Positions 34,377 through 44,201 of a stretch of DNA of 64,000 nucleotides are shown piece by piece. The number at the start of each line of letters is the position of its first letter. The stretch's first letter is position 1. A program made the position numbers and the translations under genes. The DNA is from Lepidodermella squamata (taxonomy: Eukaryota > Gastrotricha), in assembly GCA_047495785.1 (NCBI GenBank), contig JBLDXI010000029.1, forward strand, positions 1,364,001 through 1,428,000, in the 5' to 3' direction. A model generated the notes under the pieces. That model was given only the letters and a program-made list of their open reading frames with translations, searched no databases and was not told the origin of the DNA.

Positions 34377-34833
34377 ATGAAATTCAACGCTTCCTCAGCT
34401 CTGTGTTACGTGATTGTTGGATCGCTTCTGATTTCATGCATTTTCGCCCTTCCTATGCGGCGGTCGGAAGCTGGCAAGGACGACAATGATCGACGCCTTC
34501 GTAAGTTGCCCGACATTCTTGAGTGCGTTGACCTACTTGTGCATTTTTAGGCCTTCAAATTCTTGATATGATACGCAAGAACGATTTCGCTGGAATCGAG
34601 TCGCTTGCGAAGAAAGTTCGCGACGATAGACAAAAAGCGAAAATGGATAAATGCATGAGCATGTTCCAGTCCTACGCCATCTGCACGCAGGTGAGTCATT
34701 ACTCTGATTAATCTATGTTCGGTTCTACGAAAATAAATTTATTTAGACGACCTCGTTCTACCTGTGGGCGCAAATGCTCGCCCGTGACATCATGAACAAC
34801 GAGAAAAACGCCCCAGCAGCACCTGCGCAGTAG
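34377..34833 (+). CDS. CX9C secreted family member 6
   Basis: Exons 34377-34500, 34551-34690 and 34747-34833 (50 and 56-nt introns) give 116 residues. Signal peptide about 1-25 (YVIVGSLLISCIFA), then LPMRR, a basic site also seen in members 8 and 12. Module: Cys76, Cys86, TSFYLWAQMLARDIM, then an Ala/Pro-rich tail. The second intron falls between the second cysteine and the FYLW motif in phase 0, a site different from members 3 and 4. Resembles member 7 (FQS between the cysteines), with which it converges. Function unknown. Confidence 0.85.
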
Positions 34834-35007
34834 ATGTTTACACGGAAAAAGCGCTTAAATGTTCAGTTTTAGCTATGATCCTATACATTATTAATGTTCA
34901 AAACTCAATGTCAGAAAATTAGGCGGCAATAAATTTAAAGTTTCACCTTCATCGTCACACTCTAATTGTTTATTCGAAACGCATCAACTAAAAATAACCG
35001 AAACACT

Positions 35008-35503
35008 TTAGTCCTTGGCTGCGTTGAGTGGCGAGTTGTCGTTCATAATATCTTTCGCAACCATTTGCGCCCAAAGATAGAAAGAAGACTGTCCGCGGCA
35101 GATTGAGATCGATTGAAACATCTTCATGCACTTTTCCAGTTTAGCTTTCTCTTGATCCTGCCGAATTTTCCGGGCCAGTTGTTCAACCGCAGCAAAATCC
35201 CGTCGCTTGATCATCTCAGCAATTTTCGCCTCTGTCAGTGGGAATTATTTAAATTTGATTAATTAGGCTAGACGCTAACTCACTTAGCTCAGAGGCTCGA
35301 GGGAGCTTGATAGGTTCCGGTTGCTTGACAATGACCGGCTGAGGTTCCATGTCAGTGACAAACTGTTGAGTACGATCGTCATCGGTCAAAAACGCCGTGT
35401 TCAAGTCGTCGTCCGAGATGCGGGCGATAACAATTGGCGTGGCGTAAATTCGCTCACAGATCAATAGAGCGAAAGAAACGGCGATGAGAAACAACGCCTG
35501 CAT
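35008..35503 (-). CDS. CX9C secreted family member 7
   Basis: Exons 35284-35503 and 35008-35231 (phase 1) give 147 residues. Signal peptide about 1-21 (QALFLIAVSFALLICERIYA), a spacer rich in Asp, Thr, Pro and Val, then a helix and the module: Cys108, Cys118, SSFYLWAQMVAKDIM and an Asn/Ala/Lys tail. Exon 2 is 224 nt as in member 5. A TATA box lies 74 bp upstream. Converges with member 6, whose stop is only 175 bp away. Confidence 0.86.
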
Positions 35504-35576
35504 TGCTTCTTGCCTTTTTCAGTAATTAAAGTTGAATAAATTAAAAATTTACTATAAATTAAGAAAATTCAACCAG

Positions 35577-35584
35577 CTTTTATA
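35577..35584 (-). promoter_or_regulatory. TATA box of CX9C member 7
   Basis: Minus-strand TATAAAAG 74 bp upstream of the start at 35503. Confidence 0.5.
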
Positions 35585-36878
35585 TTGCCGATACTAAGGC
35601 GTGGGGAAAAAGTAACGTAAACCATGATAGTATTTACACTTAAGTCGATGTTGCAAATGAATCCCTACACTGTAATTGTCGCCTTATAAAACTATCGCCA
35701 TGAGTCAGTTTTCAGTTCCGACCAGCAAAATGCAGCGTGAAGGAGTAAAGAAGACCCCCGCCATGCAATATCCTCATGTATTAGGACTAGTATCCGGATT
35801 AATACAATAAGGTTCGGTTCATACGCGTGGCCGGATTCGTGTCAAATGAGCCTCTTCATGATTTTGGATAGCATTATGCTACATAATTTTCACGCTTTGC
35901 TCCCGTGAGTGACCTTAGAATTAGTCTACTCAGCGCCTGTCTCATTATAGTCCTGCGTTGGCTTGTACTAATAGGTATAGTCGATTTGATCCAATAACGA
36001 CCCGACTACTCCTGTTAACGTAGGAGGATTACCATTGGATAATCACGATGCTGAGACAGTTATTAGAGCATGATATTTGAATTTAACTAATGCCCCGACC
36101 ACCGACAAGTATCAGTTCGAAGAGGCGATTGCCTATTGACGTCATAGAGACTTATGCGGGAATTGAGATATTGGGACAGCGGGACAAGTGTACCCTGTAT
36201 ATCTTTTCGGCTATTGGTTGAGGCTTGCAGTACCAATATTTTAATAGAAGTTGTAGCTGAAAACTGCCAGGAAGATCCGTTCCAAAGTTTATGAATTTAT
36301 TAATTCCAGCAACTTTATTGTCCTCTGTGAATTTAGAATTTTGATACAGCTATCAAGCTCGGGAGAATAAGGATTATTGAATAAAGTTGAAAAAATGGGT
36401 AAATCAAAGATCGAAGTAGGACAGCAGACTCGATAGGATAAGGAAAATCGACATACGGGTCTTTGACTTCGTTCAACTTGCAGACCGATAGAGAGGTTCC
36501 CTACGACTCCCAGCGGTCCTCCGCTGTCCGCTTTGTGGATAAATGAATCATCTTTTTTCCAATTCCTCTACTTGTTATGGATACAGTACGCAGGTCAGAA
36601 ATAGGGATAATGTTCAAAGTGCATTTGGATCCAACAGCCTCAAGTCATTTCGAGTCGTTAGTAACCCCTTTACACTATACAGCATCAATACTTCATTTCA
36701 ATTTTTCGAAAGTCAAAGCCCTGAAATAGCGAATAAACCTTTTTTATTTGCAATAATAAACAAATGTTTACATAACATGACAAGTGCGATTTTGTAACTC
36801 GGACACAGTGCAGCGAGAATTGCAAATCATCAAGACCATGCTGCGTTGAAGTTGCTAGTAATGAGCGGTCGCCTGCGA
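35585..36878. other. Intergenic, no gene seen
   Basis: About 1.3 kb. A 26-codon ATG frame at about 35731 and an 84-codon frame at 36543 have no supporting features. No family module on either strand. Confidence 0.4.
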
Positions 36879-37289
36879 TCATTGCTCCGCAGCAGGGGCA
36901 CCATTACCGCCGTCCATTATCTGCTTTGCGGCCATGCGCGCCCACACGTAGAAACCTGTCGAATCGGTGCAGATCGGCAGCGACTTGAAAACAGCCATGC
37001 ACTTGGCTAGCCGCTCTCGTTGTTGCCGCTCCGCCATTTTGCCCATCAATTTTTCCAGTACGCTCTCGTAGTCTTTCCGCTGCAACAACTGGAGGATATT
37101 TGTCGCTGATTTCTCGTTAGGAGAGCCGTTGTTAACCGCAGCGATATCAGCTAATAGCTGAGCATCATCTGAACTTCTTCGGCCCCTAGCAGGTAGCGCT
37201 GTAGTGACATCAAGAACGAAAAGAGCTACAGCCAGAGTTGCGAAAAACGCCAGCTTAATACTAGATTTCGCGATAAGAATATTCGCCAT
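36879..37289 (-). CDS. CX9C secreted family member 8, intronless
   Basis: A single exon of 136 residues, the only member without any intron. Signal peptide about 1-31 (LAFFATLAVALFVLDVTTA), then LPARGRR, a basic site like those of members 6 and 12 (LPMRR, LPMKR), which may be a prohormone-convertase site. Spacer of about 45 residues, a helical run (LQLLQRKDYESVLEKLM), then Cys97, Cys107, TGFYVWARMAAKQIM and a Gly/Ala tail. It may be a retrocopy, or both introns may have been lost. Close to members 10, 11 and 14 in the module. Confidence 0.88.
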   Translation of the reverse strand: MANILIAKSSIKLAFFATLAVALFVLDVTTALPARGRRSSDDAQLLADIAAVNNGSPNEKSATNILQLLQRKDYESVLEKLMGKMAERQQRERLAKCMAVFKSLPICTDSTGFYVWARMAAKQIMDGGNGAPAAEQ

Positions 37290-37674
37290 TTAATGTCTTT
37301 CGCTAAAATATGAAGAAATTATCCTAATAGAAATGACAAAAGTGTGACCTGCCCATCGCAAATTCACGGTTCATATACTTGTTAGCGTGGTTTGTTTGGT
37401 TGCCGGCCATCCATCCCACACTCGCGTGACGCTTGAGGAAGTGCGCCCCAGTTGCACATTATGTGCCTGGCCAATTTGACATAAATTGTTCCGCCGCTTC
37501 ATTTATCGATAAACAGCCCATATTCTGGGCGTCGTAGTGCTCAGGTCACTTTGTTTTCGAGTTATAAAAATTTCACACGGCCTATAGCTTTATTTCGATT
37601 TCCTGTACCCGCACGAGTCCATCGAATGATTCATAGAAATGAATAATCGTATATGCTCAAGTACGGGGGTTTAA

Positions 37675-37999
37675 TTATGGTCTAGCCCTCAGATGATGGA
37701 AACCGCCGGCAATGTTAGCGCAAATCGATCGAGATTTGAAGAGGGCTAAGCATATTGCCATATTCTCGTTGTGAGCTCTTTGAGCTGCGATTTTAGTTAA
37801 CAGCGTCAAGATTTCTTGCTTGTCAGGGTGTTGACCGGCGTTATAGATAATGCCATCTGAAAGTCAGCTGATGTGGATCATAAAGATTAATTTGAGAGAT
37901 CTAACCAATCTTCGAGCTCAAAGGCTTCGCGCTGGCTGCGACGAGAGGAAGTAGTGCCATTTCGAAAAAAAGCAAAACGTTAAGTAAAGTAAGGGCCAT
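37675..37999 (-). CDS. CX9C family member 9, C-terminal motif lost
   Basis: Exons 37906-37999 and 37675-37856 (phase 1, 49-nt intron) give 91 residues. Signal peptide about 1-24 (LNVLLFFEMALLPLVAASA). The C-x9-C pair (Cys67, Cys77, LFKS between) is intact, but the FYxWA/IM part reads GGFHHLRARP and then stops. The DNA still shows a GGGCTAGACC stretch in another frame where WAR would be expected, so a small frame-shifting change probably removed the end. It may be a decaying copy or a shortened product. It lies between intact members 8 and 10. Confidence 0.65.
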
Positions 38000-38240
38000 T
38001 TTAAACTTTTTTATTCGTAAATCTGCGAAAGGGAAACACAGCATTATAATGCTCGTCATTCAGATTTCTATGACGAAGTGAGAGAACCACACCCATTTCC
38101 TCAACGGATGCGAGGCTATAATAATCGCCCTAGAAATGTCCACTTCCCACACAAAAATAAAATCAATTTGAGAAAAAACGGCACTGAAAATATCACAAAT
38201 GCACATATCCATTTGAATTGAAGTTATATTGGTAGGAAAG

Positions 38241-38760
38241 TCAACTCATGATCTGTTTGGCAACTTGGCGTGCCCATAAGTAGAAGCTACCCGAATCTGT
38301 GCAGATTTGCATCGAGTTGAAGTATTCCATGCATTTAGCCAGCTTATCTCGCTGTTTCCTATCCTTGAGTACTTTAGCGAGGGCCAGAATGAACTCCTGC
38401 TTCTTCGAGGGGTCAGAAAATTGCTCATAAGCTGACCCTAAGCGAGACATCTTCATTCTAACTCTTCAAGTTTACATTCAACTTACGGAGAGCAGATAAT
38501 TGGGCTAGTTTTGGGCTAACTGGCGTCTCCATCCTGCTAGAAATCGGGCCAGTTCGCAACTTAAGGCTTAGTTTCGGCTCATCTTTCATAGACTTAACCA
38601 AATCATCGAAAAGCGTGATTGAAATCGATGGTTCGCCGTCATCTTCAACTTGCCGTTTGATCCTGTCTCGGCCAGTTTTGTCAAATACCGGATGGCTATT
38701 GCAGTTATCCAGAAAAGTCTGAGCCAAGATAAGAAAAGAGGCGATGGAATAAATCAGCAT
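38241..38760 (-). CDS. CX9C secreted family member 10
   Basis: Exons 38487-38760 and 38241-38437 (49-nt intron) give 156 residues. I choose the ATG at 38760, which starts a signal peptide (MLIYSIASFLILAQTFLDNC), over the frame opening at 38913. A RIKR furin-like site follows at about residue 37, then an acidic and Ser-rich spacer of 80 residues. Module: Cys127, Cys137, GSFYLWARQVAKQIMS, ending directly after IM. The intron acceptor is the second TTAG after the donor; the nearer one would make a 29-nt intron. The RIKR site suggests a propeptide. Confidence 0.83.
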
Positions 38761-39225
38761 TTTCAAAGCTGACAGTAAATAATGGCAGAATATTATGTGA
38801 ACTGATGCGCTGATCCACTGAGTGACCACTGAATTGTCCATATGCAATAAATTATTCCGCGTATAAGCACCTGCTGTGATGTTGTCAGACGATAAATTGC
38901 TGGAAGTAAGCAAAATAGGCCAGTCCTAGAATTTCGATTGACTTCAAACTCTCGATGTCATAGTTTCGATTTCTCGCTTTGTGAACGCATAGCTATAAAG
39001 TTGAGGACTAATTTAGTTCCCGAACATTTATTGTAGCAGGATTTCTTACGGGTGGGGAGTTTTTGGGAGACGCCTAAGACGTTCATCGTCGATAATAAGA
39101 CGATAACGTTTTGTTAAGCTTTACTTTTCATTATCCGAAATTTCAACATGATACTAAAATTGCTTCGCCGTTAAATTCATTGCCCACAATTCAAAACATG
39201 GTACATATATTTATCGCATGAATAT
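38761..39225. other. Intergenic, no gene seen
   Basis: Promoter side of member 10 and 3' side of member 11. No further coding signal. Confidence 0.4.
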
Positions 39226-39693
39226 CTAATCAGATACATGTTTATCATCTTCCATGATATTTTTCGCCGCCATTCTGGCCCATACATAGAAACCGGTATT
39301 GTTCGTGCAGACTGGTAAAGAGTTGAAAATAGCCATACAGCGTTTCAGACGGTCGTTATACTGCTTCTCAGCTTGTTTCTTCAGTAACAAGCTCAACAAC
39401 ACCCCCTTATCGTTCGAAGATCCGCCAAGCATTGCCAGAACACCCTCTGAAAGTCAGTCTTCATTAATGCTGGATGATTTTTCGGACAAATTAAACTTAC
39501 TGATATTTTCCACTTTCCTTTCAGATAAAATTGTTGTTACCGGGGCCACTGTTGTAGCTTTTGCTAAGGTTTTGCCAGATTGGGGTTTAGATTTTTGTCG
39601 ATTTGGCTTGACAGTAGCGTCTCGAGCCGCGGCGGCTAAATTTGCTATTACGAAGATCAGCAGCAGCAGCAGTGAAAATTGAGTGGAAGTCAT
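39226..39693 (-). CDS. CX9C secreted family member 11
   Basis: Exons 39501-39693 and 39226-39446 (54-nt intron, phase 1) give 137 residues. Signal peptide about 1-23 (FSLLLLLIFVIANLAAAA). Spacer is Lys/Thr/Pro-rich and basic (KPNRQKSKPQSGKTLAK), unlike the acidic spacers of members 1 and 7. Helical run LLSLLLKKQAEKQYNDRLK, then Cys101, Cys111, TGFYVWARMAAKNIM and an acidic tail. Module nearly identical to member 8. Function unknown. Confidence 0.87.
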
Positions 39694-40410
39694 TTTATGT
39701 TATTAGCGACCTGAACAATGAAAATTATATGGTACTTTGCGACGAGAGAGAGAAATGTGCGTGTCGTGTGCTTTTCGTGATAATACAAAGATTGAAACGT
39801 ATGAGTCGTGCACTAGTAACGCCAGGGGTGATTGAAATTTGAGATTTGAAAGAAATGAGGCGAGTTGGCACCAATATTAGCGAAAATTCATTCAATTTGG
39901 ACAATCGCATGTTGTGCGTGAATTTCGAGTCATGGAGCTGACGTGGCCCCGGAGTGTTGGTTCCAGATTTCACTCTTTGTTAATGTAATTTTTTATAATC
40001 AAATAAGTCCTGCGAGGACGCAGGCTGTGCCGGCCGGAGCATGATAGAAACAGTTCTAGTATATAAGGAAGTGACATCGCCTACGCTGCTTAGAGTGACG
40101 CAGAAGGCGAGAATAGCTAATTGAAAGACTATTTTAGCCTGGCTTCTTCAATATTTACTTATATGGCTCTTCACTTAGGACGCGTAAAACTTGAGAAAAA
40201 TTGCTGCCCTCTTGAGCGTCAGAATAATTTACTATTTTATTAAATAACAATAAACATTTAATCAATTTCAAGAGCTAAATCGTAACAAACAAATTTCAAA
40301 GCCATTCGAAATGGTCCGCATTGTATCACGCTGCTTTGAAGTGGTTTCACCGATGAAGTATTCAAGTGGCTACTAGAAATAAATAGATCGCTATAATGGC
40401 ACAACGAGTC
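39694..40410. other. Intergenic, no gene seen
   Basis: 700 bp between members 11 and 12. A TATATAAGG box at about 40070 has no gene recognised behind it. Confidence 0.4.
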
Positions 40411-40787
40411 TCAGTGGCCATGCATGATTTCTTTCGCCGCTAGCCGAGCCCACAGGTAGAACCCGAAGTTGTTGTCCGTGCAAATTGCCGGCGATTGGAA
40501 AAGTTCGATACATCTCGCTAGCCGCTCTGTGTAGCCCTTTGCAACTCGATCCGTCAGGAGTTTTTCTATCCGTTCGCGGTCATCGCCACCTTTGTTAAGC
40601 ATTTCCATCACACGCCCTGAAAGAGTTCGATTTTAAGAAAGGAAAATCAATGAATGAGTTACTTACTTGCTATTTGAGCTTTTCGTTCATTGTCCATCCG
40701 TTGAAGAGGGTCCCGTTTCATCGGGAGCGATGAAGAACCGACAACAAGCAGTAAAATCGTTAAAGAAACTAACATGGCTGAATTCAT
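40411..40787 (-). CDS. CX9C secreted family member 12
   Basis: Exons 40667-40787 and 40411-40616 (50-nt intron, phase 1) give 108 residues. Signal peptide about 1-20 (AMLVSLTILLLVVGSSS), then LPMKRD, the basic site shared with members 6 and 8. Module: Cys76, Cys86, then six residues instead of the usual five before FYLWA (TDNNFGFYLWARLAAKEIM) and a HGH end. A TATATAATA box lies near 40934. Function unknown. Confidence 0.87.
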
Positions 40788-41386
40788 GGTTCTTTGCAAA
40801 TGACCAGATTTGAAGGGAGCAGATTTTTATCTTTGAAAAAATATTTCTGAAATACCTACATGTAAAAAACGTATATGTCAGAATCAACAAGGTCGATCGC
40901 TCATGCGAAGCTTCCCAACACCCACGTCACGGATATATAATAACATCCGGCAGGTAATCGTCCACTTGAACCCTGATGAGGCACATTATTTAGCAGACGC
41001 AAAAGTGACGGACGACGGTTATTAGCGAAAAATTAGCCGGCTCGTCTAAATTTGTGCGCATAACTTGCGTACATTTTAATCTATCTAATAGCTGACAGGA
41101 ATTTCATTGAAAATGCAAAAAGCCCTTGAACATGTCAATCCATAGACGGGCCGTCATACGGCCCCTAAGGGACGAGTACAAGAAGTCTTTGATCAAGCTA
41201 TACAAAATATCGTCATCACGAATCACGTGTATGCGCAGGGAGGACTTTCGACTTGTTGAACTTCCGGTAAAACGACAGTCTGTTCAAACAACAACAAGGC
41301 TATCCTACGCAATGTTTTTCGTTTATTTTGTACAAAATAATTGCAATAAACATTGAATAAATTAACAGCTAATCGATGCTGGCTGA
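40788..41386. other. Intergenic, no gene seen
   Basis: Contains the promoter of member 12. A plus-strand frame at 41126 is not supported. Confidence 0.4.
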
Positions 41387-41787
41387 TTATCGCCGCATTT
41401 TACGAACCAGCATTTGAGCCCATATGTAGAAAGCTGCTCGCCTCGTGCAAATTGCATAGGAAGGAAATATTTTCAAGCATCGATTGATTCTCTCCAGATC
41501 GCTAATACGTTTCAAGCGCTTCAAAATCGCGACAACTCGATTGATTTTGTTCCGCTCAATCAACCTTATTAAGAGGCAGCCTGTTAAACCAGAATATTCT
41601 GCTAGAATTTTAAGTAATAGCCAAATGAAAAATGCATACGCAGTCTATTCGAGAGTTTCGTCTCTGGTTCTGGGTCACTTTGAGCTAAAGGAACAATTGC
41701 CACGCCCGGGGATGGTGAATTGTTGTCGTGGCCGTAGCAGAGAGGTGCAGTACATGCTAGTAGGATCAGAACAATCGAAAGATGCAT
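41387..41787 (-). CDS. CX9C secreted family member 13
   Basis: Exons 41640-41787 and 41387-41580 (59-nt intron, phase 1) give 113 residues. Signal peptide about 1-19 (MHLSIVLILLACTAPLCYG), a Ser/Pro/Asn spacer, then a very basic helical region (RLIERNKINRVVAILKRLKR) that sets it apart. Module: Cys84, Cys94, AAFYIWAQMLVRKMRR. The usual A-x-x-IM end is V-R-K-M-R-R, so the C-terminus is strongly cationic. A TATA box lies about 35 bp upstream. Function unknown; the charge points to a different target from its relatives. Confidence 0.82.
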
Positions 41788-41817
41788 TTTTGCGTCGGAT
41801 ATGTGAAGTATCGGACG

Positions 41818-41825
41818 TATTTATA
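41818..41825 (-). promoter_or_regulatory. TATA box of CX9C member 13
   Basis: Minus-strand TATAAATA about 31 bp upstream of the start codon, which implies a very short 5' leader. Confidence 0.5.
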
Positions 41826-42214
41826 GTCCTCTCAATTTCTATTTTTTTGTGTTATGAATGAAATATGGCTTCTACGGCACCACGCTCACCTTGGACTTCT
41901 GCTGCCAAAAGCAATCTCGAGGACATATAACAGATTAAGAGGTTAAACCGATCCCTCGGCTATATCGACCCGACATGTGAGTTCTAGTATCTAGATATCA
42001 ATTATTCCCCGACAAAATCGCGCACTCGGCGTCGAAACGAGAATAATCCTACTTTTTTCCTATTATTCATCAAATGCCTAGACGTTCCACGCCGTTATTA
42101 CAGATTATGAGTCGCTTCTTTGGGATATTTTTAATACTTCAGTACATTTTATTATAAGTTATTTCCAGGTATTCCAGGATTATTACGACAGGAGTAATTT
42201 AATAATATGAATTC
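41826..42214. other. Intergenic, no gene seen
   Basis: Upstream DNA of member 13 and 3' DNA of member 14. Nothing else seen. Confidence 0.4.
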
Positions 42215-42757
42215 CTAGGGCTGTTTCATGATTTGTTTCGCAGCAACGCGAGCCCAGACGTAGAAGGCGGCTGAGTCTTGACAGACAGCCATTGATCCAA
42301 AAACCTGTAGACATTGCGCTAGTTTTTCGCGGTACTCGTGGTCCTTCTTGCGTTGCAGGATATCGCGAAGTGTCTCCTCTATTCCGCCGTTTGATTTAGC
42401 ATTTTCCATCAAGCTGACAAGCGTTTCTGAAATAGAGATGGTTTGAACATTTAATTTGTTGCAACAGACAACTATCTCAGATTTCTATATAAAGATTTCT
42501 ATTCATGCCGTGCTAGAATTCAAGGATAAATCAAATTAGGTGAAATTAGTGAACTAGTGGACAAAAATGACATTAGCTATTTTCACATTTGTCCTTGGAT
42601 ACTGTTGAGAAAATGTGGACACGGACTTACGGATTGTTTGAACCCGCCGGGCTGTTTCGCTGCTAGAATCATTCGCCGTTACTACATCGGAGTATGTGAT
42701 TAGGTATGTCGCTAAAACAGCGAGAAGTAGCGAATATCTGCTGAATATGTGAACCAT
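42215..42757 (-). CDS. CX9C secreted family member 14
   Basis: Exons 42631-42757 and 42215-42426 (204-nt intron, phase 1, the longest in the family) give 112 residues. Signal peptide about 1-28 (RYSLLLAVLATYLITYSDVV). Helical run with a GGIEETLRDILQRKKDHEY segment, then Cys81, Cys91, AAFYVWARVAAKQIMKQP. Exon 2 is 212 nt, the same as member 15. Function unknown. Confidence 0.86.
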
Positions 42758-42984
42758 TTTCGATTGAAAAGTGTGATAAATCTGATAACTCTGTCCGAAT
42801 TCAAGACGGCATCGAGTATTACAATGCAAATAAACAATAAAATTGACCTAATTTGAACATAAAATAATAACTCAATAATGAATTTGAACTTGGAATTTAG
42901 TAAAATCTCATTTTTTATTGCGCGTAAAAACATGCAATTTTATTAGTGCCACTCGACCCTTGCCTACGCTGTCTAGTAAATTAA

Positions 42985-43221
42985 CTATCTAGGATTCAAG
43001 AAGGGGCTCATCAGTGGCGGTACATTTGGAGTAGTCTCAACGACCTAATGGAGAAAATCAAATTCAAATCATCACAAAGAAATCACACTTACGCGCCTCA
43101 TCTCATCGTACGGCAATCGTGGTTGCGCTGTCTCAAAGTGGTGATTTCGTTCTACATCGAAATTCTCGCACAACGTCGTATTGTTATTTAATCGATAAAG
43201 GATGTCACTTTTCTCATCAGA
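42985..43221 (-). CDS. Small protein fragment inside the cluster, 5' exon unresolved
   Basis: Two exons join in frame: 43093-43221 (43 codons, beginning after a TTAG acceptor) and 42985-43044 (20 codons with stop), separated by a 48-nt GT-AG intron. The product part is Asn/Asp/Glu/Pro-rich, ends in SPFLNPR and has no family module. A start codon is not present in these exons, so at least one 5' exon lies between 43221 and about 43470. Not recognised. Confidence 0.4.
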
Positions 43222-43802
43222 CTAATGTCAAATGTTATATTAGACAAATATCTTCTTTGTAAATATTTGGCAACCCAAAATAAATGGATTGAGACATCAG
43301 GCCATTTTGTAACTAAAACCCCCTCTTCTATCGAATTTTGGCAGCTGAGGAAAAGCTGAGGAAAGCTAAGAAGACGCTCTGTAACCAAAGATCTTAACAT
43401 ACGCAGAAGTCGACGTAGTATCAGCAAATTGCTATTATATTCTTCAGATAGGAAAACTGAAGAAATCATGTCGTAATCATTATTGTTTAAGTATCTGGAG
43501 TTTGGAGCCGATGACTCGAGACTCGATTGTAATTGAAAATGTGCAAAGGCGTGGCATTATTTTCTACAACTCGGATATGTTGTATGTTGCTAGAATTTTC
43601 TAGCGTGAAACTCATGGTGATAGCCTACCGCCTACTCTGTTTAAATAGCAAAGAACTTGCTAGATTTTTAATTTATTGTAAATACTGATTTCAGCTGTTG
43701 ATTAGAAAAATGTAAAAATAAATCCAAACACTTGACTACGGCAATTTCTTTCACGCACAATGAACACACTATGATGCACCGACTGGTCATTTGTTTGCCA
43801 TG

Positions 43803-44201
43803 TCATCCAGCACTCGGCGACATTATTTGATTTCGTACCATTTTCGCCCACAGGTAGAACCCGGTGTTGCGGGTGTTGGTGCAAAATGATTTCATATTGA
43901 AAATAGCCATGCATTGCGCGAGGCGTTCGCGGTACTCGTGCTCGGCCCTCTTCCTTGCTAGAAGGCTTTTCAGCTTCTGCTCATTTCCCGACTCCAGCAA
44001 ATCAATCAAAAAATCTGAAAGAAACAGAAGCAACAAATAATTTTGTTTACAGTATAAGCTTTAAGTATAAACTTTACTTAGGTGCTTTACTTTATCGGCT
44101 CGCGCCAAGTCAGAATCTAGATGAAGTATTGACGCCTCGATTTGCTGAGAGAAAATTACACCGATACCAATACATAGAGAAGTCAAGAAAACCGCCCACA
44201 T
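43803..44201 (-). CDS. CX9C secreted family member 15
   Basis: Exons 44078-44201 and 43803-44014 (63-nt intron, phase 1) give 111 residues. Signal peptide about 1-22 (WAVFLTSLCIGIGVIFSQ). Helix DLLESGNEQKLKSLLARKRA, then Cys76, Cys86 with NMKSF between, seven residues, and FYLWAKMVRNQIM with a Ser/Pro/Ala tail. The spacing from the second Cys to FYxW is two residues longer than usual. It is the last member before the collagen-modification genes. Confidence 0.85.

Noticed and set aside
38456-38487. 29-nt intron in CX9C member 10
   Set aside because: Too short; the next acceptor gives a 49-nt intron, normal for this genome, and keeps frame.
43188-43469. 93-codon minus frame upstream of 42985-43221
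   Set aside because: Frame does not join the downstream exons and looks non-coding; a true 5' exon may still lie here.
14824-44201. Assigning the CX9C family to the mitochondrial twin CX9C (CHCHD) proteins
   Set aside because: Those have two CX9C motifs and no signal peptide; here there is one pair and a clear secretory signal.
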